Source of the DNA: Arenicella sp. | GTDB taxonomy: Bacteria; Pseudomonadota; Gammaproteobacteria; Arenicellales; Arenicellaceae | NCBI GenBank assembly: GCA_016763815.1 | Contig: JAESTB010000402.1 | Coordinates: 1-8,309, forward strand | Length of the DNA: 8,309 nucleotides | Reading direction: 5' to 3' | In this document: positions 1-6,371 of the stretch, in pieces | How the letters are laid out: the number at the start of each line of letters is the position of its first letter | Numbering within the stretch: the stretch's first letter is position 1 | Made by a program: the position numbers and the translations under genes | The notes under the pieces: generated by a model | Database searches by the model: none | What the model saw: the letters and a program-made list of their open reading frames with translations, nothing else | Told to the model about the DNA's origin: nothing

Positions 1-888
1 CCTGCTTATGAAGACAAAGTGGCTCGTCGCGGGCTTCGCCTAGGCGACTTAGTCTTCGACCTTAACTTTGCCGAAAAATTAAAAGACGTGATGGAGTTTC
101 ACAACTTCTCACTAAAGAATTATTATCAGGTTGATGAGTTGGATTATCAACAGTGTCTAGATCAAACTCTGTCATATAGAGAGCGTCTTGCACCGCTAAC
201 GGTTGATGTAACTCAATTGTTAGATGATTATAGCCGTGATGGTCGTCCGATGATGTTTGAAGGCGCGCAAGGTATGATGCTAGATATTGATCACGGCACT
301 TATCCGTTTGTTACATCGTCAAACACGACTTCTGGTTCGGCTGCTACCGGCAGCGGCGTTGGGCCTAATGCGTTTGATGAAGTGCTTGGTATTGTTAAAG
401 CCTACACAACTCGAGTTGGTGCCGGCCCCTTTCCAACTGAATTGGATTGCGACGTTGGCCAACATCTCGGTGTTAAAGGGCACGAATTTGGTGCTACCAC
501 CGGGCGCTCTCGTCGTTGCGGTTGGTTTGATGCCGTGTTAATGCGTCGCTCTCGTCAAGTGAATGGTTTGTCGTCATTATGTTTGACTAAGCTTGACGTA
601 CTTGACGGCTTAACAGAATTGAAAATTTGTAACGGTTATCGTTACAACGGCCAAGAGCTTAGCGTTGCACCGGTTGGTGCCGACGCGTTAGCAAAGTGTG
701 AGCCGGTGTACGAGAGTATGCCTGGTTGGTCTGAGAACACACAAGGCGTGCAAACTATGGCAGAACTGCCGCAGGCTGCGCAAAACTACGTAGCACGTTT
801 GGCTGAATTAGTCGGCGTGAAAATTGATATCGTTTCAACCGGCCCAGATAGGGCAGAAACGATTGTAATAAAAGATCTCTACGCGTAA
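1..888 (+). CDS. purA: Adenylosuccinate synthetase, C-terminal part (5' end outside window)
   Basis: This enzyme joins IMP and aspartate using GTP to give adenylosuccinate, the first committed step from IMP to AMP, in the cytosol. The frame is open from base 1 and begins PAYEDKVARRGLRLGDL, which matches the family's GIGPAYEDK segment, so roughly the first 135 residues of a protein of about 430 are missing. The GTG at 19 is an internal valine, not the start. Visible family motifs are FEGAQG (about 257-274), DIDHGTYPFVTSSNTT, VGAGPFPTEL, the aspartate-binding loop GATTGRSRR (about 487-513), the guanine-recognition motif TKLD (586-597) and the C-terminal STGPDRAETI. The end is intact, at TAA 886-888. 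The family assignment is close to certain. The stop codon sits at the edge of a tandem repeat, described separately. Confidence 0.98.
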   Translation, partial: PAYEDKVARRGLRLGDLVFDLNFAEKLKDVMEFHNFSLKNYYQVDELDYQQCLDQTLSYRERLAPLTVDVTQLLDDYSRDGRPMMFEGAQGMMLDIDHGTYPFVTSSNTTSGSAATGSGVGPNAFDEVLGIVKAYTTRVGAGPFPTELDCDVGQHLGVKGHEFGATTGRSRRCGWFDAVLMRRSRQVNGLSSLCLTKLDVLDGLTELKICNGYRYNGQELSVAPVGADALAKCEPVYESMPGWSENTQGVQTMAELPQAAQNYVARLAELVGVKIDIVSTGPDRAETIVIKDLYA

Positions 889-1001
889 TTAAGCCGCTGA
901 AGCTATTTAATTAGCCGCAGGCGCGACACTACGCTGCAGGCGCTATTTAATTAGCCGCAGGCGCGACACTATGCCGCAGGCGCTATTTAATTAGCCGCAG
1001 G
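886..1001. repeat. Short tandem repeat array between purA and rnr (40-bp unit, alternating 19/21-bp half units)
   Basis: Two nearly identical 40-bp units run 902-941 and 942-981, followed by a half unit at 982-1001. Each unit holds two versions of an 8-bp core, GCYGCAGG, starting at 914, 933, 954, 973 and 994. A degenerate core (GCCGCTGA) starts at 893, just after the purA stop. Core spacing alternates 21, 19, 21, 19, 21 bp. Every second core is preceded by TATTTAATTA and the others by GCGACACTA. Neighbouring arms can pair (CTGC with GCAG, GGC with GCC), so the transcript could form small hairpins, but no T-run follows, so this is not a standard intrinsic terminator. Function is unknown. Confidence 0.9.
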
Positions 1002-1014
1002 TGGCGATAGGGCT

Positions 1015-1043
1015 CCTAGTGCTTTGATTTCAAAGCGTATAGG
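1015..1043. promoter_or_regulatory. Perfect 7-bp-stem palindrome upstream of rnr, possible operator or leader hairpin
   Basis: GCTTTGA-TT-TCAAAGC (1021-1036) is a perfect inverted repeat with a 2-bp centre. It is flanked by a second paired arm, CCTA (1015-1018) with TAGG (1040-1043). It lies 54 bp before the rnr start. It could be a hairpin in the purA-rnr transcript or a dimeric-regulator site. No clear T-run follows, so a terminator role is weak. Nothing in the sequence identifies the binding factor. Confidence 0.4.
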
Positions 1044-1096
1044 TGGTTTGTCGTAAAGGCTTTACTCGATAGAGAAATTAGGAATAAGAAATAAAT

Positions 1097-3415
1097 TTGA
1101 GTAACAAAAGTAACAAGAAAAAAGAATCAAGACGAAAGCATAAGCGCTTAAGCACAGACATTGTTTTAAAATATTTGTCGCAGCGCACTGAGCCTTCGAA
1201 CACCAAAGCTATAGCTGAAACGCTTGGCCGAGTCGGCAAGGATGGTCGGCAAGAAACATTTGATATATTAGAGCTATTGCGCGATGAAGGAAAAGTCTCA
1301 CAACTTAGCAAGCACCGATGGGCAATGAAACATGCCATCGTCGAGCATCGTGGCCAAGTTGTCGGTCATGTCGACGGACACGGTTACGTGCTTACTGAAG
1401 AAACACGAGAGAAAGTTTTTCTGCGTGAGAAAGACATGCGCGATGCGCTGCATAACGACATTGTTAATGTTCGAATAACTGGGCGGGACCGACGACAGAA
1501 GTTGTTGGGTCAAATAATCGATATCGTCGAGCGCGGTAATTTGATCATTGTAGGCCGTTACTTCAACGAAGGTAACCAGCATTTCGTGGTGCCAGATGAC
1601 CAGAGAATCGGTCAAGACATAGCAGTCTTAGCGGATCATACAGCCGGGGCGAAAAGTGGTCAGGTGGTGGCAATTAAGATTACCAAGCACCCAACTAAAA
1701 ACTTCCAACCGCTGGGCGAAATTACTGAAGTGCTTGGAGATTATTTATCTCCGGGTATGGAAATTGAGATCGCTATTCGCAAACATGAATTACCACATCA
1801 ATGGCCGGCTGCGGTTGAAAAACAAGCAAAGTCCTTTAATGAAGAAGTCATCGAAAAAGACTTCAAGGGCAGAACCGACATTCGTGATCTACCGTTAGTG
1901 ACCATCGACGGCGAAGATGCGAGGGACTTTGATGACGCGGTTTATTGTCAACCAATGGAGAACGGGCGCCACCGTTTGATGGTTGCCATCGCAGACGTCT
2001 CAAGCTATGTCAAAGAACAAAGCCCGTTAGACCAAGAGGCTTGGCAGCGTGGCACTTCGGTGTATTTCCCCAACAATGTAATACCAATGCTGCCCGAGGT
2101 GTTATCTAATGGCTTGTGTTCGCTCAAGCCGAAAGTTAACCGATTATGCTTCGTCTGTGACATGGTGGTAGGCAAAGACGGCGACATTGAAAGCTATGAT
2201 TTTTATCAGGCGGTTATGTATTCACATGCGCGGCTCACTTACACCCAAGTCGCTGCACTTATTACTGGCAATAAAGACGCCAGTAATGTACCAACCGAAT
2301 TACAGCCGGCGATTCATGATTTATATGCGTTGTCTAATAAGCTCGGTAAATGTCGCCGCCGTTCAGGGACGATTGAATTTGAAATCCCTGAGCCGGTAAT
2401 TATTTTTGACGAGAAACGAAAAATTGAACGAGTTGAAGCACGTGAGCGAAATGACGCTCATAAGCTAATCGAAGAGTGCATGTTGGCGGCAAATATCTGC
2501 GCCTCACTGATTCTCGAAGACTCCGGAGCTGCTGGTATTTACCGTGTGCATGACGCACCCGACGAAGACCGGATAGCGGATGCACGAGTATTTTTGCGCC
2601 AGTTTAAATTACTGCTTGGGGGTGGTGATACACCTGAGCCAAAAGATTTTGCCGACGTAATTAATAAAGTAACGGATCCGCTAACGGCTAAAATTGTTCA
2701 AACAACATTATTAAGAAGCATGAAGCAAGCGCGTTACGATGTCGAAAATACGGGGCATTTCGCCCTTAATTTTGACTCTTACACGCATTTTACCTCACCG
2801 ATTCGTCGCTACTCCGATCTATTGGTGCACCGGCAGATTCGTCGACTACTAGACAATCCTAACTTGCAAGACTCGGATGAGAAATTCATTCAAGTTGAAA
2901 AAACAGCCGTGCAAACATCGGCTACTGAGCGGCGTGCCGAAAAGGCTACCCGCGAAGCCATTCAGTGGCTGAAGTGTGAGTTCATGAGTCATAAAATTGG
3001 TGATAATTTATTTGGCGTTATTTCCAGTGTCACCGAGTTTGGCGTGTTTGTTGAACTAGAGAAATTTTATATTGACGGCTTGGTGCATATCACGGCTCTT
3101 GGCGAAGACTACTATCGTTACGAAGCTGACAACCGGCAATTAGTTGGTGAGAGCAGTGGCAAAACGTATCAAGCGGGTGATCGCCTAGAAGTGCAAGTTG
3201 CCAGAGTCGATATGGCGCAAGGAAAGATAGATTTCACGCTTACCGATGTTAAAAATGAAAAATTTAGCCGTGCCAAAGGTGGCAAGCCTCAAGGTAACAA
3301 GAAGCATAAGGGTGGTAAATCATCGTCTCAACGTGATAAAAAGGGCGGTGACATTAAGTCAAAGCGTTCACCTTCTAAAGGCAAGTTGAAAACAAAAAAG
3401 AAGAAACACAGCTAA
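1097..3415 (+). CDS. rnr: Ribonuclease R (3'-5' exoribonuclease)
   Basis: RNase R is a processive hydrolytic 3'-5' exoribonuclease of the RNase II/RNB family. It degrades structured RNA and takes part in mRNA and rRNA quality control, including trans-translation. The 772 residues compare with 813 in E. coli. Order of domains: basic N-terminus, winged-helix segment about 18-77, two cold-shock/OB domains about 83-230, RNB catalytic domain about 260-600, S1 domain about 633-716, and a lysine-rich tail 717-772. The RNB metal-binding aspartates are present in DGEDARDFDDAV as D271, D277, D279 and D280. HFTSPIRRY lies at 564-572. The start is TTG: an in-frame TAA at 1085-1087 excludes anything further upstream, and AGGA (1080-1083) lies 13 nt before it, a rather long gap. 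An ATG start would be well inside the conserved N-terminal region. It forms an operon with rlmB. Identity is very secure; the exact start is less so. Confidence 0.97.
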   Translation: MSNKSNKKKESRRKHKRLSTDIVLKYLSQRTEPSNTKAIAETLGRVGKDGRQETFDILELLRDEGKVSQLSKHRWAMKHAIVEHRGQVVGHVDGHGYVLTEETREKVFLREKDMRDALHNDIVNVRITGRDRRQKLLGQIIDIVERGNLIIVGRYFNEGNQHFVVPDDQRIGQDIAVLADHTAGAKSGQVVAIKITKHPTKNFQPLGEITEVLGDYLSPGMEIEIAIRKHELPHQWPAAVEKQAKSFNEEVIEKDFKGRTDIRDLPLVTIDGEDARDFDDAVYCQPMENGRHRLMVAIADVSSYVKEQSPLDQEAWQRGTSVYFPNNVIPMLPEVLSNGLCSLKPKVNRLCFVCDMVVGKDGDIESYDFYQAVMYSHARLTYTQVAALITGNKDASNVPTELQPAIHDLYALSNKLGKCRRRSGTIEFEIPEPVIIFDEKRKIERVEARERNDAHKLIEECMLAANICASLILEDSGAAGIYRVHDAPDEDRIADARVFLRQFKLLLGGGDTPEPKDFADVINKVTDPLTAKIVQTTLLRSMKQARYDVENTGHFALNFDSYTHFTSPIRRYSDLLVHRQIRRLLDNPNLQDSDEKFIQVEKTAVQTSATERRAEKATREAIQWLKCEFMSHKIGDNLFGVISSVTEFGVFVELEKFYIDGLVHITALGEDYYRYEADNRQLVGESSGKTYQAGDRLEVQVARVDMAQGKIDFTLTDVKNEKFSRAKGGKPQGNKKHKGGKSSSQRDKKGGDIKSKRSPSKGKLKTKKKKHS

Positions 3416-4170
3416 TGGCTCAACAATTGTCATGGGTGCTTGGCCACCACGCTGTTAATGCGGTAATAGCGGTAAATCCAGAGCGTGCGGTAGCGCTTTG
3501 GGTAACGATAAACAGTAATAATTCGGCGCAACAAAGCGTTGTTGAACAGATGCGTCAACTCGGCTTACCGGTTCATGCGGTCGACAAACGAGAATTAGCT
3601 AGGCGCTGTGGCGTCGAGCAAAACCAAGGTATTGCGCTAGAAGCAAAGCCCAAACAAGATGGCGGCGATAAAGAGCTTGAAACGTTTATCAAAAAGCTAG
3701 ACGATAAGAAAATACCGCTGTTATTAATACTCGACCAGGTACAAGACCCGCATAATTTTGGTGCTTGCCTAAGAACCGCCGATGCCGCGGGTGCCGATGC
3801 TGTAATAGTCGCTAAAGACAACGCCAGCCCGATGACGCCAGTGGTGCAAAAGGTGGCCAGCGGCGCGGCTGAAACTATGCCGATTTTTCGTGTTACAAAT
3901 TTGGCGCGCTCAATGGAAAAGCTGCAGAAACTTGGTATTTGGATGATTGGTACCTCGGACAAAGCTAAGCATTCGATCTACCAAGAGGACCTAAGCGGGG
4001 CGGTTGCTATTGTGATGGGTGCCGAGGGCCGAGGTATGAGGAGCTTGACCGAGAAGAAGTGCGATTCCTTAGTAAGTATTCCGATGGCCGGCAGCGTGGT
4101 TTCAAGTTTAAACGTATCGGTTGCTACCGGGGTATGTCTTTATGAAGTTGTGCGTCAGCGCGTTGGTTAG
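3415..4170 (+). CDS. rlmB: 23S rRNA 2'-O-ribose methyltransferase RlmB (Gm2251), SpoU/TrmH family
   Basis: RlmB methylates the 2'-O of G2251 (E. coli numbering) in the peptidyl-transferase P-loop of 23S rRNA, using S-adenosylmethionine. The 251 residues fit the family (E. coli 243). The N-terminal part (about 1-80) is the substrate-binding SpoU_sub_bind domain, followed by a SPOUT trefoil-knot domain. All three SpoU motifs are visible: motif 1 DPHNFGACLRTADAAGA (N114, R120), motif 2 IVMGAEGRGM (E204), and motif 3 SIPMAGSVVSSLNVSVA (N233). The ATG shares its A with the rnr stop (TAATG), and the upstream ribosome site is only a weak AAGAAG. Translation is therefore probably coupled to rnr. The rnr-rlmB pair is a common gammaproteobacterial arrangement, which supports the call. 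Confidence 0.97.
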   Translation: MAQQLSWVLGHHAVNAVIAVNPERAVALWVTINSNNSAQQSVVEQMRQLGLPVHAVDKRELARRCGVEQNQGIALEAKPKQDGGDKELETFIKKLDDKKIPLLLILDQVQDPHNFGACLRTADAAGADAVIVAKDNASPMTPVVQKVASGAAETMPIFRVTNLARSMEKLQKLGIWMIGTSDKAKHSIYQEDLSGAVAIVMGAEGRGMRSLTEKKCDSLVSIPMAGSVVSSLNVSVATGVCLYEVVRQRVG

Positions 4171-4453
4171 CTGCTCTATAGGCACGCCCAGTGTAGCCCT
4201 TTGAGTACCGATGTATGTCCGTCGATATCAGTACGCTTCAAGGGGACCCTATTATAGTTATACGTTAGTGGTTCGCTGTTCAAACTAATTGTCATTAGGT
4301 AGGCGAACTTGGTGGCTGCAAGCATAAAAATTAACAAAGCCCCCCATTCTAATTATTTGGTGGAATTAAAATGGGTGGCTGTGCCATTATAAAGCGCTAT
4401 CCCGTTTTTTGAAACTTCATAAAAATCAAGGAACATCGCTAACGTTCTTGGTT
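4171..4453. other. Non-coding gap between convergent rlmB and the AidA/PixA-like gene
   Basis: No ORF here resembles a gene. The stretch holds a loose inverted repeat, GTTCGC (4271-4276) with GCGAAC (4303-4308). It also holds a larger imperfect inverted repeat (4338-4380) and the left half of the terminator hairpin (4416-4460), both listed separately. A TATTAT at 4250-4255 could be a -10 box but lacks a convincing -35. I see no tRNA or small-RNA signature. Confidence 0.5.
4338..4380. repeat. Imperfect inverted repeat, 11-bp arms
   Basis: AGCCCCCCATT (4338-4348) pairs with AATGGGTGGCT (4370-4380) with a single mismatch. Inside the loop AATT (4351-4354) can pair with AATT (4364-4367), lengthening the stem after a small internal bulge. 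It could fold in the rlmB 3' transcript as an RNA-end stabiliser or first part of a tandem terminator. No T-run follows on either strand, so a terminator by itself is doubtful. Confidence 0.55.
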
Positions 4454-4460
4454 TTATGAA
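4416..4460. terminator. Probable bidirectional intrinsic terminator between rlmB and the AidA/PixA-like gene
   Basis: TTCATAAAA (4416-4424), CAAG and AAC pair with GTT, CTTG and TTTTATGAA (right arm 4444-4460) across a short loop, with one or two bulged bases. On the minus strand the core stem CAAG-AAC / GTTCCTTG is followed by ATTTTTA. On the plus strand the stem ends in GGTTTTA. Each side therefore has a short U-tract, suiting the end of both convergent genes. The stop codon of the minus-strand gene (4454-4456) lies inside the stem. Confidence 0.65.
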
Positions 4461-5011
4461 ATGGTAATTGTTGGATCAAACCAATAGTCACGAATAAAAC
4501 CAGGATAAGTGACTCTGAAGCCGAGCGTATAGCTAATACTGCCCTGTGGCAGAGCACTTGTACTCTGCAGCGCCTGAAGCATCATATGTGGGTCTAGTAC
4601 TTCATCTCCTTCTTTGAGTGCCGCATCCCACATTTTCCATCCATCTGCGGTAGAGTAATAACGTGTAAGTTTACTGTTGTCATAGGAATAGCCTGCCCAA
4701 CGGCTGGTTCTGAACGAAGGAATGGATATGTAATCTGTGAGATTATTTGGGTCTAGACCTTGGCTCTTGTCGGCGAACTCTAAAATGATGGCGCCATGCG
4801 CATTGTCTGCCTTAGAAACGGTACGGAAATATATCGTATCGTTCACATTGCATTTAATGCCATCAGATCCGCTAGTGTGCTCATGATCTGTTAACACGCT
4901 GAAGTATTTAGATAAGTCGTCCATTTTTTGATGTTGTGCAATCCCGTTTGGATAAGCCGCGTTTAGAGCTTCAGTATCGAGTACAACAACGACGTCAATT
5001 GTGTTAGCCAT
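4454..5011 (-). CDS. AidA/PixA family protein (inclusion body family)
   Basis: The 185 residues fit the AidA/PixA family, a group of small cytosolic proteins. Named members are PixA, a crystalline inclusion protein of Xenorhabdus, and AidA, a quorum-sensing-controlled protein of Burkholderia linked to nematode killing. The biochemical role of the family is not established. Family features seen: the N-terminal strand IDVVVVLDTEAL (5-16), often followed by a YPN-type turn as here; a central VNDTIYFRTVS segment (about 56-66); and the C-terminal pair YTLGFRV (161-167) and DYWFDPTITIS (175-185), the aromatic-DP-x-I ending typical of the family. No signal peptide or membrane segment is visible. The ATG has an excellent ribosome site, AGGAGA (minus strand, 5019-5024), 7 nt away. 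The gene stands alone, convergent with rlmB, and ends in a terminator hairpin. The call rests on motif recall rather than a search. Confidence 0.8.
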   Translation of the reverse strand: MANTIDVVVVLDTEALNAAYPNGIAQHQKMDDLSKYFSVLTDHEHTSGSDGIKCNVNDTIYFRTVSKADNAHGAIILEFADKSQGLDPNNLTDYISIPSFRTSRWAGYSYDNSKLTRYYSTADGWKMWDAALKEGDEVLDPHMMLQALQSTSALPQGSISYTLGFRVTYPGFIRDYWFDPTITIS

Positions 5012-5115
5012 AATAATTTCTCCTGTTATATAGCTGCTGCTATCAAGATGACTGCAGCGAGGAATGACCTTAGCACCGAGATATCGAGAAAAATATTTCT
5101 TCCTATTTCACGACA

Positions 5116-5313
5116 TTACTTAACGAAAACTAAAGTAACAGGCATCGGATTGAATTGCGTATAGGAAGAACAGCTACGGCTTTCCAAGGCACCACTGTAA
5201 AAAACTCGAATAGCCGCCGGTTTTTCGGCATATATGGATAATTCCTTACTGCAAGCTAAGCGACTATATAAGGCAGCTAGGATTATGGTAGTTAGGACTA
5301 TGATAGACCGCAT
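5116..5313 (-). CDS. Doubtful small ORF with signal-peptide-like N-terminus (65 aa)
   Basis: Reading from the ATG at 5313 gives 65 residues. The N-terminus MRSIIVLTTIILAALYSR has one basic residue and a hydrophobic run of about 14, like a signal peptide or single membrane helix. The rest (KELSIYAEKPAAIRVFYS and on) is short, with two cysteines close to positions 20 and 50. A lipobox is not convincing, because an arginine sits at -3 of the first cysteine. No Shine-Dalgarno precedes this ATG. A longer version from a TTG at 5385 is possible but has no ribosome site either. It lies about 100 nt upstream of the AidA/PixA-like gene on the same strand. It could be a real small exported protein or chance; I do not recognise it. 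Confidence 0.25.
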   Translation of the reverse strand: MRSIIVLTTIILAALYSRLACSKELSIYAEKPAAIRVFYSGALESRSCSSYTQFNPMPVTLVFVK

Positions 5314-5539
5314 AGTTCGACTAAAGCTAAGCAAATTTACGCTTGGAAAAAGCGGTTCGCGGATGGCTAGAGACGGGACCGGCAAACTCGTGCAAATGAC
5401 ATGCTGTTGATAGACACAACGTCGATTCGACTAGGTTAAAAAGGTGTGTTAGCGGACAGGGTAACTGCTATCGTCAGCTATCAGAACAGGCATGTTAAGA
5501 CTGATAATGTCGCGACAAAAAGTCACAACAAACTAATTA

Positions 5540-5566
5540 TTCACCTCACAAAAACTTGAAGGTGAA
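5540..5566. promoter_or_regulatory. Inverted repeat TTCACCT-N13-AGGTGAA
   Basis: Perfect 7-bp arms at 5540-5546 and 5560-5566 are separated by 13 bp. In RNA it would form a small stem-loop. In DNA the arms are 20 bp apart start to start, about two helical turns, which suits a dimeric regulator. It lies in the long gap between the divergent accessory genes, too far from either start to assign a target. Confidence 0.3.
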
Positions 5567-5592
5567 GCAACGCTGCGACTAAAGCTGCACCC

Positions 5593-5606
5593 TTGAATAT
5601 ATTCAA
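5593..5606. promoter_or_regulatory. Perfect 14-bp palindrome TTGAATATATTCAA
   Basis: The 14 bp read the same on both strands. A site of this kind often binds a dimeric transcription factor, but no cognate factor can be named from this window and no adjacent promoter is clear. AT-rich palindromes of this length can arise by chance, so this is only a candidate. Confidence 0.3.
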
Positions 5607-6029
5607 CTGTGCCAATTTCTTCAATAGTGAAGTGTCTTAAGGGGCGGGTGGCTAATGGGCTTTCTGCCAGTTAGGCCTTTATGAGGTTTGTGCGTATTTT
5701 TGCAAACGTGAACACTTGCATCGGTAGCAACACACAGATTTGAAATTGGAAACGGCAAATCGCAGATGAGGCGTCTACAGTTTGGTTCATGCTCGAACAT
5801 CTTTGAAAGGAAATTCAGAGCCTTCTTAACGGAGTCAAAAGGCGTCGTATTGACAAGTTAAATCTACGAGGTCCGATTATTGCGAGTGAAATGAACTGCA
5901 TTCTATGACAATGGCACATAGAGACTTAAGCTATTTGTAAGTGGTTTGCTTTGTGTGCGACCTATTGAACGAGCCACAACAATCCATCGACTAAGCGCTA
6001 TGCGCACCTATGTTATAGCCCTGAATTAC

Positions 6030-6057
6030 TTGGTGAAATAACATGAAATATTACTAT
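6030..6057 (+). promoter_or_regulatory. Possible sigma70 promoter ahead of the 6110 and 6372 ORFs
   Basis: TTGGTG (6030-6035) and TACTAT (6052-6057) are separated by 16 bp and resemble -35 and -10 boxes, with four matches each to TTGACA and TATAAT. Transcription would begin near 6064, followed by the hairpin GCCTC/GAGGC (6068-6083), and would reach the small ORF at 6110 and the 212-aa gene at 6372. Other AT-rich hexamers nearby make this uncertain. Confidence 0.3.
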
Positions 6058-6109
6058 CTTATTTTTTGCCTCATAGTAGAGGCGTAGATGCATAAACAGG
6101 ACTCATAGC

Positions 6110-6271
6110 ATGTCAATTTTAGAAAACGTTAAGCGATGCCAAAACAATTTAGTCTCGGCGTATGCGATATCTCTAACGAGGGCGTATTCGGAATTGATAG
6201 TGACCCTATTTTTAATAGGCGCCAGCCGACTATACGATGAAGACGGAAATGAGCTTGGTTCCGGTGGGTAG
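6110..6271 (+). CDS. Possible small ORF or remnant of a longer gene (53 aa)
   Basis: An ATG at 6110 has AGGA (6098-6101) at a good 8-nt distance and opens a 53-codon frame. It begins MSILENVKRC, includes a moderately hydrophobic stretch (ELIVTLFLIGA, about 28-38) and ends RLYDEDGNELGSGG before TAG 6269-6271. The same frame stays open after the TAG for more than 40 codons, including AWMNIPSSIANALQAW, which looks protein-like. The unit could thus be a gene broken by a nonsense codon. It is upstream of, and on the same strand as, the 212-aa gene. No family is recognised. It may equally be chance. Confidence 0.3.
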   Translation: MSILENVKRCQNNLVSAYAISLTRAYSELIVTLFLIGASRLYDEDGNELGSGG

Positions 6272-6371
6272 AGTAAGAAGCTGGTAGCCTGGATGAATAT
6301 CCCAAGCTCGATAGCGAACGCCTTGCAGGCTTGGCGTTCAAATACATTTATAAACAATAGGAGAAATTCCC

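Larger units (their letters stand above)
5314..6109. other. Low-coding intergenic stretch with several short palindromes
   Basis: About 800 bp with frequent stops in all frames. The best open frame is a 59-codon minus-strand ORF (5621-5800) with no ribosome site, plus a 14-codon plus-strand ORF at 6043. Structures seen: palindrome TGTCGCGACA (5508-5517), inverted repeat TTCACCT/AGGTGAA (5540-5566), palindrome TTGAATATATTCAA (5593-5606), and hairpin GCCTC/GAGGC (6068-6083). No transposon ends, tRNA or integron attC pattern was recognised. It may be decayed gene sequence, a regulatory region, or hold an unseen small RNA. Confidence 0.45.

Noticed and set aside
287..541. Plus-strand ORF inside purA
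   Set aside because: It lies wholly inside the strongly supported purA frame and looks like nothing known, so it is a shadow frame.
886..1001. Repeats as a possible CRISPR array
   Set aside because: The units are directly adjacent with nearly identical content, so there are no unique spacers, and no cas genes are present.
1298..1615. Minus-strand ORF inside rnr
   Set aside because: It is antisense to the conserved rnr domains, with no ribosome site or recognisable motif. Other ORFs inside rnr, rlmB and the TPR gene were dropped for the same reason.
3573..3962. 129-aa minus-strand ORF inside rlmB
   Set aside because: It is antisense to the SpoU motifs of rlmB, and its composition mirrors the codon pattern of the real gene.
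5116..5385. Long version of the small minus-strand ORF starting at TTG 5385
   Set aside because: No ribosome site, and the extra N-terminal residues precede an obvious signal-like segment. The ATG at 5313 is more sensible if the ORF is real at all.
6043..6087. 14-codon ORF beginning MKYYYLIF
   Set aside because: Too short to support, and it overlaps the proposed promoter's -10 region.
5386..6109. Integron attC site, tRNA or insertion-sequence ends
   Set aside because: No complete RYYYAAC/GTTRRRY pair, no cloverleaf with a T-loop, and no terminal inverted repeats with target duplication could be found by eye.
6103..6357. Two overlapping minus-strand ORFs (84 and 72 codons)
   Set aside because: Neither has a ribosome site or a recognisable motif, and they occupy two frames of the same stretch. 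The plus-strand frame with AGGA at 6098 is the better candidate.
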